Source of the DNA: an uncultured Bacteroidota bacterium
Lineage (GTDB): Bacteria; Bacteroidota; Bacteroidia; Flavobacteriales; Flavobacteriaceae
Assembly: GCA_902606525.1 (NCBI GenBank)
Contig: CACLGW010000005.1
Coordinates: 1 to 55,571, forward strand
DNA length: 55,571 nucleotides
Reading direction: 5' to 3'
Position numbers and translations under genes: made by a program. Below, piece after piece: positions 31,101 to 38,156 of this stretch. Position 1 is the stretch's first letter; each line of letters starts with the position of its first letter. Below the pieces are notes generated by a model, which was given only the letters and a program-made list of their open reading frames with translations, was not told where the DNA came from and did not search any database.

Positions 31101-34100
31101 CTTGAGGCTGCTAATAATGATTTTGTTTTTAGAGTCAAAGAGAACATACCTTATGTAAGCGACAGTTTCCTTTCAGTATTCAATTCTAAACTCAGGATTA
31201 ATGAGACTATTCCAGTGACTGGATCTTTAACTGTAACAGGTACTATTCTTAACCCATTATCTTCAACAGTCAGTTACGGTTTAACTATAGTAACTCCTGG
31301 TATGTCTGGATCAACAGCTACGAAAACAATTGATCTAGTTGTTAATCCAAATCACTTTATTTCAACTATTACTAGTTCTACTTTAAATCAAACATTATGT
31401 GATAATAATTCAATTGGGCAAGTTGTATTTGAGCTCACAGGTGGAGCGACAAACTATAATATTGTTTGGTCTAATGGAACACCATCAGGGATATCTTTAA
31501 CTTCATCCAATACGGGATCTTCAGTTTCATTAACTATTTCAGGAACATTACAAACTGGCGTGACAACCACTACAACATATCCATATGTAATTTCAACAAC
31601 TGGAAACTCTTGTAGTCCCAGTGCAAGTATTTCAGGAACTATTGTTGTAGAGCCTAATCACTATCTTACTTTAAATGGATCTTCTGGTGCAGCAAATCAG
31701 ACTGTGTGTGATCTATCAGCTATTAATCCTTTGATATTTGATGTATCTGGTGGTGCAACTGGTATTGATGTTACATGGACCCCTTCGAATCCAGGCTATA
31801 CAATTGTTCAAAGCTCTTCCTCATCAACCTCATTTATTATCTCTGATACATTAAATACGGGAATCACGACTGATACAATATACACCTATTTAGTAACAAC
31901 TAATGGCAATAGTTGTGATACACTTACAGCTAGTTTGACAGGACAAATTACGGTTCTTGCTCAACTTCAAATCCAAGTAGACACACCTTTATCTCAAGAT
32001 CAAACTGGAAGTGAAGCCCATTGTGACGGTGATACAATTGATGATATTTCATTTTCATTTACTTCTGGGACTCCTACAAATTTAATAATAACATGGTATG
32101 ATTCTTCTGGGAATATTATTGGAACTCCAGGACCAACCTTGGATTCTGCTAATAATATAATTACAGGTACGATTAATAGTTCTTCTGTAACTCTCACTAC
32201 CTTTAATTACACCTTAACTGCAATCGACAACAATAATCCAACATGTGTTTTTACAGATAGCTTTAGTGGTAGTATTCAAGTTGCTCCAAGTCCAGTGATT
32301 GACCAAAATTATATTTTAAATAACGATGTTATTCATGTTAGTTGCAATGGAGGAAGTGATGGTTCAATAATCATTCCTATAACACCAACATCAGAGTTTG
32401 AAAAAAGAATTATTGGAGGTCAAATTGCAGGAGCACAAATAGATCAGATTTCACTTGTTACAAGTAACACACTTAACCCAGGAGACGTACTTTCGATTGC
32501 AATTAATAGCACCACGATTTCGGTTACTGTTGCAGTTGGAAGAACAGCTACTTCGACTATTATGACTGATTTTATTGAACAAATTAATCTTAAATTATCG
32601 AATATAACGGCTTCGTTAGTTAGTTCTGGAACAGATAGCTTAATTAATCTAACAGCTGATGTCGCAGGGACTGCTTTTACTTCAACTTCACCTACATTAT
32701 CTTCATCTGTTACAGGAACCGTAATAGTCTCTACAATTGTTGCAAATCAATCCTTAAATTACTCTTATGCTTGGAAATATAATGGTGGTGCATATAGTAA
32801 TGATTTGAGTATAGAAAATCTTTCTGCAGGAACATATGAATTGACTGTAAGCGTTAATGGATGCTCTTCAACCTCTGCAACTTTTACAATAGAAGAGCCA
32901 ACAACAACAATAGGTACTGCGTCCTTTACTTGTGATAGAAAAATATCACTTCCTGTCTCAACTTATTTCACTCCAACTCAAATGGCAATTGCAAGTCCAA
33001 AAATTAAAGGGACCTTGTATAAACTAGCAGTTGACGGCACTTACACATCTACAGTTACAACTCAGGAGTTTGTAGCCTCTACTGCGACTTCAACATTTAA
33101 TTTCGACTTTAATGGGGTTACACTAGATGAGGGAGAAAAGTATAAAGTCGATATTTATGATCTATTCTGTAATAATTTTAATTCTATAATTGTAGGACCT
33201 GTTGATAAAGCACTTGCAATTGATGAAAGTCAAATCACAACTGTTGATGAAGAATGTATAGGTGATGGAGGCTCAATTCTTATTGCAAATGGCGCTATAA
33301 GTGGAGGATCTGGTTCTTACTTATATAGTTGGACAAATATAACTGACAATACAACTTATTTCACAAGAGATGTTGTTGGAGCCAGTGATGGAAGTTACAC
33401 ACTAACAATTACTGACCAACTAAGAAACTGTACTTATACTATTGCAACCAATGTTATAGTTCTTCCGGCTGGACCAACAATTGCAGCAAGTTGGGCAACT
33501 GCTACTAATATTACAGTAAATCAATGTGCTGATGGAAGATTAGGTCAATTAGAAATCGTTCCAAGTGGAGGAGGGGGAACGTACTCTTACGAATGGGAAT
33601 TTACACCAGCAACTGCTAGTGGAACTATTTCTAGCACGATCCAAATTTCAAATAACAATGGTAAACTGATACCAGGCAATGCATCCGAAATACCATCAAG
33701 TATGAGTACAACCGGAGATTATAAAGTATATATTTATGATGGGAATATATCAGATGGTTGCCCAGCACTTGAAGAAACAATTTCAATTACTGGACCAACT
33801 CCAGTGTCATTGACATCTAGCTTAACTTTCTCAAATATACTTTGCTCGGGAGACAATAATGGAACTATAGAATTCACTGTAACGGGAGGTATAGCACCCT
33901 ATTTTTATTCGCTTAACGGGGGTACACCATCTACTCCTCTTAGCAGTGGAAATAATACTCATTTAGAAACAGGATTGGCTCCAGGGCAATATAATGTTGT
34001 AATTAAAGACTCATCGCCTGATAGCTGTACTCCGGTAACAGTTGGACAAACTGTTACTATTACTGAGCCAACTGGAGGTCCCCTCGAGTTAACAGAGGGT

Positions 34101-37100
34101 ACAATAACTGAAATTCCATGTAATAATGGAGGAAAAGGATCATTTGAAGTTAACATATCAGGAGGATCAAACCAAAAAGTTAGCTCTGGGACAGTTTCGA
34201 GCGGATCTGCAAGCTTTACTACCAATAATATATATCAGGTTAGAGTTGTTGGGCCTGCAGGGAACTTTACTTTAAACACCTCTATAGATAGCTCTTCTGA
34301 AACTAGTATATTAATTGAAAATATTCCTGCTGCTGGTGATTATGAAGTAACCGTTACAGATGGCAGCGGATTTTGTTCGCAAAACATTACAATCACTATA
34401 CCTTTAGCGGCAGCTGAAAATCTTGCTGCGTCTGCAGAGGCATTTGATGGTGGAGGATGTAATTCTGTTTCTGATGAAGGAGGGTATATTCAAATATCAC
34501 AATTTTCAAAAGGAGATGGTGAAATATCCGGTTATCCACTTTGGCAAAGATTAACATCAAGTGAATTTGATAAATTTAATATTACATTAGCAGGAACTCC
34601 ATCTGGTATTATTGATCTTACTTCAATTGGTGTAATAATAGGAGGTGTTGACACAGTCAATGCATCAGGAGCTAGTTCATCAGGTACTCTTACTGAAATT
34701 AGAGCTCAGCTAGCTGATAATATTAATTTACTTCCAAATTATACAGCAACGCTGAACGGATCTGTAATTTCTGTTGTTGGACAAATTATTGACAGTGTTA
34801 GTGAGATTGGAGCTTCAAGCTCAACGATAAATCTTTCCGTTTCATCAATATCTAAGATAAATCAGTCTTCGTGGTCAAATATACCTGGGGTTGAGGGTCA
34901 AGAAAAAATTGAAAATCTCCAGTCTGGAACCTATAGGGGAATAATAAAAGATGGTTCAGGTTGTGGATCAGCACTTGTTCAAAATGTTGAAGGAGGAACT
35001 ACATTCAGAATAAATGATCCAACATCACTTGAGATAAAAGATTTTAATTTAGTTAAAGCTATTTGTAATAATCCTCAGTCAAGTGTAGAATTCCGGCTTT
35101 CGAATGGAGCCTTTATCTTATCTCCAAATGAAAATACGTATGACATTACTCTAAATTCAATAGCTTTAGTAAATAATGGACCTGTTGGAACAGCTTACAC
35201 AATAAATCCTTCAAAAAATATTTACCAAATTGATAATTTATCAGTAAATAATTATGAACTAACTGTTTTTGATAAAACTACTTCTTGTACTACCAATGTA
35301 AGTTTCGAAGTAGAAGAGCCTATTTCTATAAATTATTCTGGAGAAACAAGCTTTATTATAGATCCTTGCTATGACAATTATCAAGAAGATTTCTTTGACC
35401 CATTATTAATTGAAGGAGGAACACCATTTATAAATCTTGACGGAGATTCGTATTACTCCTTAACTTGGAGGTATTATCCACTCGATACATCATTAGGCGT
35501 AACTACAATAAATTCTTTAAGTAACTCGGTAAACTTTGCTCCAGGACCTGGCAGATATGAATTATTTGTTAAAGATTCTAATGGTTGTAAAATTGTAGAT
35601 TCCAATGGCACAGAAGTTCCAATTGAATTCTCATTCTCAAAAGAATTAGGTACACTAGCTATAAATGGAACTGGAGGATCAAGTGGAGATGAATTATCTC
35701 AGGCTGTAAGTTGTCAAATTAATGCAGAGGATGGACAAATTAATATTGAAGTAGTAAGTGGAGATCCAAATAACTCAGAAATAGGACCTTTTAATCTTGA
35801 ATGGCATGTTCAAGCTCCAAATGATGTGGCTTTTGAACAAAAATTATTAATAGAAGGGACACTTGCTGGTGATAGTCTTGAGGTTTATACAATAAGGTTG
35901 AATGAAATTCCATTTAGTTATACAACGCAAGTGCAAAATGAACCAAAGCAGTCTGTAACTAGTGAACTGATTAAAATAATAAATGATTCACCTCAATTTA
36001 TTGCATCTGAAAACCCTTCTAATCCATTTGAAATAATTTTAACAACAGAATCCTTTGCCTCTCTAGAACTTGAAATAGTTTCACTTAGTACCAAACTTAA
36101 TCTTATAAAAACGACTTCTAATAATGCCTCATGGATTCCACTAGATGGAACTAATGGATATCCTGACTATACGGGCTTCTTAGATCTAAATAATTTAGCT
36201 GAAGGGCTTTACCGTTATACAATAACCTCTGCAAGTGTTGCGATTTGTGCAAATAATACTGAACCAAATAGTGTCCAAGGAACAATTGTGGTTGAAAATG
36301 ATAACATATTAGAAATTAGAGAGGGTCCAGTAATTGACGAATACTTATGTAATGGTCAACCTGGAACTATTTTCATTGATGTCTTTGATGGTGATACAGG
36401 ACCATTAACTTTTAGATACAATGGTTCTCCAGTTACATTTGAAATTGTAGGTACAAACCAGTACATAATTAATATAGATAACCCAGTTGAGACAGCTTCA
36501 CTTGAAATTTATAACTCTGCAAATTGTGGTATTTCAAGAGAAATCAATATTGGTAACGGGACTCCTCTTTTCGATTTTACTTCGACTAACTTCCTTCAAT
36601 CTGGATCATTTTTAGCTAGAGAAGATATTACCTTTTCAGATATTTCAGAAAACGAATATGATTCATTTGAATTTATTTTTGGAGATGGCACTCAGACTGA
36701 TTTATTGGAAAGGAATAATCCTGAGCCAATAATTCATGAATATGCTATATCTGGAACTTATTATGTTACATTAAGAATATACAATGATCTAGGATGTGTT
36801 GAAGAATTAACAAAAACAATAAAAATAGGTAAGGGCTATAGTCTTCTGGTGCCGAACGTTTTTTCGCCAAATGGAGATATTTGGAATAATACTTTCCGCC
36901 CTGTCTTTAACGGATTTAGCGATATTGTTCTGAGAATTTATGATGCTCAAGGAGGTCTACTCTATGAAGAGACTGGGGCAGAAGGTTCAGATCCTAATAT
37001 TGTTGGATTATCTCTAAGGGGTTGGGAAGGTGAAACAAATCTTCCTTCATCTCCATATTTTGTTTATACTATTACTGCGACGACAATTGACGATGAACCA

Positions 37101-37136
37101 GTATTTAGAGATGGAACTTTTATTTTATTGCAATAG
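22155..37136 (+). CDS. Giant secreted adhesin-like protein (4993 aa) with N-terminal tandem repeats, PKD/Ig-like domains, SprB-type repeats, PKD domain and gliding motility-associated (type B T9SS) C-terminal domain
   Basis: Single uninterrupted ORF; signal peptide MKNIRFNLLSKLFAMVALFITTFAFSQ; SprB-like units (CNGGSDGSIIIPIT…LSAGTYELTVSVNGCSS; CSGDNNGTIEFTVTGGIAPYFYSLNGG…); C-terminus VPNVFSPNGDIWNNTFRPVFNGFSDIVLRIYDAQGGLLYEE…GWEGE…PYFVYTITA…FRDGTFILLQ. Confidence 0.93.
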   Translation: MKNIRFNLLSKLFAMVALFITTFAFSQTPSLTLSTSLGVDNITCANTAFTLTVSDSTLSLSTTYTLSYGSFVSSQNTNTGSATFSLAGVATETTITVNAQNPNGNVASTTIIFVPRLATSGTISTTAPLLICYGGIITDAIYGDGTIGSSSATLAAGSSAASIQYQWQFKTNTDPWENIPGASTASTLSTSTLSTFQIYENITIRRVSYAVSGTVSCSVGMTYPEISAVVSNVSPPVITSDTSDYNVCSDQSYNFSTAAVGGITHYWYLDVTQVATGDSYYLPAGTISTDKTLGLIAFNGTCSSTLVTKTLKVAPLPSLTITTGLTGDVLCPSGSFTLRVQDTQSSNTTYTLTYGSQQAIKNSATGIATFAISGITSETIFSVEAESAAGCSVTATKTVLMPIMNNGGTVTTTFATSLCYGDIINDAIYGDGTIGSSSATLSADSSAATISYTWEISTTSNPAWTPIGGAMGANLATNTLGNIYQNTSIRRAAYARIGTVNCNAVYSNEIAFTVDPVIDPTIDGSLSICSDLPNQYDVGSSQPGYTYHWFIGGAHKGTGPSYTVAAGSISANTTIGLQGVTSGGCSTTLVTSTITLSTPLTLSLNTDLTGDILCPSESFTLTVSDSQSSNTTYTLTYGSQQAIKNSTTGIATFTISGITSETIFSVEAEPAAGCSATATKTVLMPIMNNGGTVTTTFATSLCYGDIINDAIYGDGTIGSSSATLSADSSAATISYTWEISTTSNPAWTPIGGAMGANLATNTLGNIYQNTSIRRAAYARIGTVNCNAVYSNEIAFTVDPVIDPTIDGSLSICSDLPNQYDVGSSQPGYTYHWFIGGAHKGTGPSYTVAAGSISVNTTIGLQGVTSGGCSTTLVTSTLMLSTPLTLSLNTDLTGDVLCPSESFTLTVSDSQSSNTTYTLTYGSSQDIVNSATGIATFTISGITSGTTFRVEAEPAAGCSVTATKTVSVPQLSSVGSITTAFSTSLCYGDTINDAIYGDGTASSASATLVTGSPGIISYQWQVKTGSNPTWRDIAGATGANLATNTLGALYESANIRRVPYSKIGTVTCTMDTPPAYPEIIFTVQNLDGGTISPATVYSCDVSGATYTISVSDNSFGSYTYQWQSSTTNTSSASFSNISGEIRASIIVSTNTTQTTYYRRIVSSASAGSTCTPEYSNVFELVLNSVNPGTIDDVSGLYCEGSVPPVLGLSSTVTSTFPITYQWYKAETDDLSAVTSASWSAIPGENNNSYVTPALSSTSRYILYKRGVIEDRGAAASCEKYTNEVTFEIFNTIDIGYVEPATGTPDFPYCVGDQFPNLSLISYDPNILDNANYATLTATWQYSTDGVTWQTANEIVDDLNETTFNLRNVDSNAPADTFYLSNDLYFRVKVENINTGIATYTLTGYSVKMIENSATHDVGDNYKITIGASSVSVTVTDVNSTTALIGTALANSIDSDIANYSASYLSGSNIIQIEDIASNNFNISASTSYTLNKTLELNVFQAFNNNANANCVYFTSAYKIDVVDRPTISVDGGSSSQEVCDGTAISPIPITWTGSSSILIIDLDAGLSVNVGTGAETIVAGNKLITGTNSITITGTPNSGHTFDIRLNSYCRDDSELNVQYQITKTTDPPAISNLFRDFSFNWAGTIYYDGSGQGYNNTVCVDSSVSPSNTASLTTSDIFACFDSTSTAYGGYLDWEFIDKDGVNLSVSPTLSNTALDDINTSIETGSRITWNPSFLATPTVSNGAWITVRVRTSSTCSATVFSNFFEKDVWLVKTNTLSQTNGSPDLPTLTKPTALQVTHSCGAGTHYTREIPTCEVQSVAAVNTTFTQFFSSAITPTTNDFGSLEWELTDPNAGSINEYGVVVWTPGFYGNVKVRVRPVSCFNGNVSSSDWVESDIISISPVNELIPNITRTNLPTCPIPTTGSLSTTLESDIPVDWYIKTTTTGVATNSYIKAGTVTFTGSQYLAQDYYQIEANTGTGGLLIPWANSASGTIYLKAVPQGCSGTEPEWVRDLSIRIPDNPRMQIASNNMGTISPEICENETDFVDIIYDVIGRSVTGITVSETTNQVSGSILNAVIVPKSQTATITFNETTNTLIPRFILININDNDYKIQAGVDETSDSVAQKLANLIDADSNLSANYNSTTNSLVITGSAGYYFTIYTSNSSSAITLSVNFDVDSQVYSQVEVRGVTGYIPPGIYQFRVDLTLDAGCEQDGQVLINLTVNDDAEFTLTSAGTTPNQDVCYNGAIDNIVWAISGLDNLSTVNVSGALPSNIISTQTTTTFTLSNNGTNTDYWNTRVFPYTILTEGDLCDEATQSGAITVYPKDYLRRDPADLTTSQVICEGSAMTPIQYEFWGVNTISATIQDLNGLGLSTSVTTTTQIASITFDSLLGVTSTDTTEFYSIYINDEIYTVTASTTTTYTATNVLSLLSSAISSTIVTSTLNGTDLIITGLTSGTTFALEGRESNGSNFSFNEQIMVRPPRILTITGTPTLSSLTTLTTRGTYSFNVVTVGGQYCSGTASSSLLTYTLFIDPVARLSIASPKQNLEVCDGFSSEFIRFQTTGGAPAIEISATASPSAQYTFYPSFGAGTTIASSTYDWYPNIKTSVTTITTFTYTATATANSCGASPLSSLTVTGTVIVYPHYINKEVLSGDLSQSIYDGQDISPIVFNYSGNYSDASIVWQNGDNLGLSLIASGTSLSLSGTATPTSATTTTTSHPYIITVESKTNLSPNCSPLTVTGTITLDPPYKLTLTSSPTTLDQNISSGDPMTPVTIDLENGSYSYTIEWRDNMGNTLSSAPLDLSITPFPDFANVSSLTLSGTLSLPSGTVTPSALYYRISTVSSTTDAGVSFIDGRILGIPEEQIITSVASTTTICQADDLNLEFTFTGIQNLSFTASPSLPSGLTVVTLYTTTPTFEIDVVSSSTEINEVFQIEILQEDGSSQSFSYVTTASTTASSTIAANLESAINYGGINTSVSGSKITLEAANNDFVFRVKENIPYVSDSFLSVFNSKLRINETIPVTGSLTVTGTILNPLSSTVSYGLTIVTPGMSGSTATKTIDLVVNPNHFISTITSSTLNQTLCDNNSIGQVVFELTGGATNYNIVWSNGTPSGISLTSSNTGSSVSLTISGTLQTGVTTTTTYPYVISTTGNSCSPSASISGTIVVEPNHYLTLNGSSGAANQTVCDLSAINPLIFDVSGGATGIDVTWTPSNPGYTIVQSSSSSTSFIISDTLNTGITTDTIYTYLVTTNGNSCDTLTASLTGQITVLAQLQIQVDTPLSQDQTGSEAHCDGDTIDDISFSFTSGTPTNLIITWYDSSGNIIGTPGPTLDSANNIITGTINSSSVTLTTFNYTLTAIDNNNPTCVFTDSFSGSIQVAPSPVIDQNYILNNDVIHVSCNGGSDGSIIIPITPTSEFEKRIIGGQIAGAQIDQISLVTSNTLNPGDVLSIAINSTTISVTVAVGRTATSTIMTDFIEQINLKLSNITASLVSSGTDSLINLTADVAGTAFTSTSPTLSSSVTGTVIVSTIVANQSLNYSYAWKYNGGAYSNDLSIENLSAGTYELTVSVNGCSSTSATFTIEEPTTTIGTASFTCDRKISLPVSTYFTPTQMAIASPKIKGTLYKLAVDGTYTSTVTTQEFVASTATSTFNFDFNGVTLDEGEKYKVDIYDLFCNNFNSIIVGPVDKALAIDESQITTVDEECIGDGGSILIANGAISGGSGSYLYSWTNITDNTTYFTRDVVGASDGSYTLTITDQLRNCTYTIATNVIVLPAGPTIAASWATATNITVNQCADGRLGQLEIVPSGGGGTYSYEWEFTPATASGTISSTIQISNNNGKLIPGNASEIPSSMSTTGDYKVYIYDGNISDGCPALEETISITGPTPVSLTSSLTFSNILCSGDNNGTIEFTVTGGIAPYFYSLNGGTPSTPLSSGNNTHLETGLAPGQYNVVIKDSSPDSCTPVTVGQTVTITEPTGGPLELTEGTITEIPCNNGGKGSFEVNISGGSNQKVSSGTVSSGSASFTTNNIYQVRVVGPAGNFTLNTSIDSSSETSILIENIPAAGDYEVTVTDGSGFCSQNITITIPLAAAENLAASAEAFDGGGCNSVSDEGGYIQISQFSKGDGEISGYPLWQRLTSSEFDKFNITLAGTPSGIIDLTSIGVIIGGVDTVNASGASSSGTLTEIRAQLADNINLLPNYTATLNGSVISVVGQIIDSVSEIGASSSTINLSVSSISKINQSSWSNIPGVEGQEKIENLQSGTYRGIIKDGSGCGSALVQNVEGGTTFRINDPTSLEIKDFNLVKAICNNPQSSVEFRLSNGAFILSPNENTYDITLNSIALVNNGPVGTAYTINPSKNIYQIDNLSVNNYELTVFDKTTSCTTNVSFEVEEPISINYSGETSFIIDPCYDNYQEDFFDPLLIEGGTPFINLDGDSYYSLTWRYYPLDTSLGVTTINSLSNSVNFAPGPGRYELFVKDSNGCKIVDSNGTEVPIEFSFSKELGTLAINGTGGSSGDELSQAVSCQINAEDGQINIEVVSGDPNNSEIGPFNLEWHVQAPNDVAFEQKLLIEGTLAGDSLEVYTIRLNEIPFSYTTQVQNEPKQSVTSELIKIINDSPQFIASENPSNPFEIILTTESFASLELEIVSLSTKLNLIKTTSNNASWIPLDGTNGYPDYTGFLDLNNLAEGLYRYTITSASVAICANNTEPNSVQGTIVVENDNILEIREGPVIDEYLCNGQPGTIFIDVFDGDTGPLTFRYNGSPVTFEIVGTNQYIINIDNPVETASLEIYNSANCGISREINIGNGTPLFDFTSTNFLQSGSFLAREDITFSDISENEYDSFEFIFGDGTQTDLLERNNPEPIIHEYAISGTYYVTLRIYNDLGCVEELTKTIKIGKGYSLLVPNVFSPNGDIWNNTFRPVFNGFSDIVLRIYDAQGGLLYEETGAEGSDPNIVGLSLRGWEGETNLPSSPYFVYTITATTIDDEPVFRDGTFILLQ
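23131..23979 (+). repeat. 849-bp tandem repeat, copy 1 (283 aa)
   Basis: Period fixed by the recurring ACAGGAGAT(G/A)TATTGTGTCCTTCAG anchor (C of CAGGAGAT at 23131, 23980, 24829). Confidence 0.95.
23980..24828 (+). repeat. 849-bp tandem repeat, copy 2, near-identical to copy 1
   Basis: About 20 differences by eye, mostly near the unit edges; ~540 bp core appears identical. Confidence 0.95.
24829..25410 (+). repeat. Partial/diverged third copy of the 849-bp repeat
   Basis: First ~220 bp near-identical (to …GCAACAAAGACTGTA), then homologous but diverged; a diverged copy also precedes copy 1 at ~22240-23130. Confidence 0.85.
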
Positions 37137-38156
37137 ATGAGGAAACTAATTCAACTATACATGTTTATTTTTTTCATTTCTTTTACTGGATATGGACAAG
37201 AAGATATGATTATAAGTTATTCTAGGTTTATGCAGAAAGTTAATCCAAGTGCATTTGGTATCAATAATATAAATAAGACAGGTGTTCTCTACAATTCACA
37301 GGGATTAATAAATAATAATCGAATTGAAAGTCAATATTTTTTTGGTGCAATTTCCTTTGATGCAGATAATTTTAGTTTGGGCTTAGATGTATATTCTCTT
37401 ACTATGGATAACACAGGTCTTGTGAATACAAAACCAAGATTAAGCTATATTTATAAAATTCAATTTGATAATGAAGTTTATTTTCTACCTTCCATAACCC
37501 TTGGATTAGGAAGTTCAAAACTTGACACAGGAAAACTCATTTTTGAAGATCAGATTTCTTTAGTTTCAGGGTATTTACAAACAGAATCGCAAGATCCAAT
37601 TGTTGATCAAATCGCAAATTCAAATTATTTGGATCTAGGAGCCTCATTTATAGTTCATTCTTCAAACTATCTTTTTGGTGCGAGTATCCAACATTTAAAT
37701 CAACCAAACATTTCTTATAATATAGAGGATACCGACTACACTCTACCAATTAGATTTTCTGCCCAAGGAGCTTATGAATTTGATATAAATCCATATGATA
37801 GGTCAATAATGCCCAGATATTCTACTATTTATACATTTATGAATGTGTCAAAAATGGGAGATAATTATGATATTTTTCTTTCACAGGAAGCACAACTTGG
37901 TTCTTTTTCAATTGGTTTGAATCAGCAATTTAGAAAAACTAGCAATTTTGGTTTTACTAATATTGGCCTATCTGTTGCACTTGCTTATGAAAATTTTGAA
38001 TTTGGTACTCTTTATAATTTCCCTTTTAGAAATGCGACAAATACATCTGTATACTCCCCAAGTACCATTGAACTTTTTTTAACATTTGATTTTAGTCCTT
38101 ATTTGAGAAATAAAAGAGGAGACTATACAAGGCTAAGTATTGATAATTATTATTAA
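37137..38156 (+). CDS. PorP/SprF family type IX secretion-associated outer-membrane protein
   Basis: 339 aa; signal peptide, QEDMIISYSRFMQKVNPSAFGINNINKTGVLYNSQG… and beta-barrel pattern of PorP/SprF; abuts the giant gene (TAG|ATG). Confidence 0.88.
   Translation: MRKLIQLYMFIFFISFTGYGQEDMIISYSRFMQKVNPSAFGINNINKTGVLYNSQGLINNNRIESQYFFGAISFDADNFSLGLDVYSLTMDNTGLVNTKPRLSYIYKIQFDNEVYFLPSITLGLGSSKLDTGKLIFEDQISLVSGYLQTESQDPIVDQIANSNYLDLGASFIVHSSNYLFGASIQHLNQPNISYNIEDTDYTLPIRFSAQGAYEFDINPYDRSIMPRYSTIYTFMNVSKMGDNYDIFLSQEAQLGSFSIGLNQQFRKTSNFGFTNIGLSVALAYENFEFGTLYNFPFRNATNTSVYSPSTIELFLTFDFSPYLRNKRGDYTRLSIDNYY

Noticed and set aside
27092-34225. Minus-strand ORFs (27092-27307, 27758-28027, 29411-29650, 29883-30083, 32000-32197, 33959-34225) within the giant gene
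   Set aside because: Shadow ORFs created by Thr/Ser/Val-rich codon usage on the plus strand; no start context or motifs.
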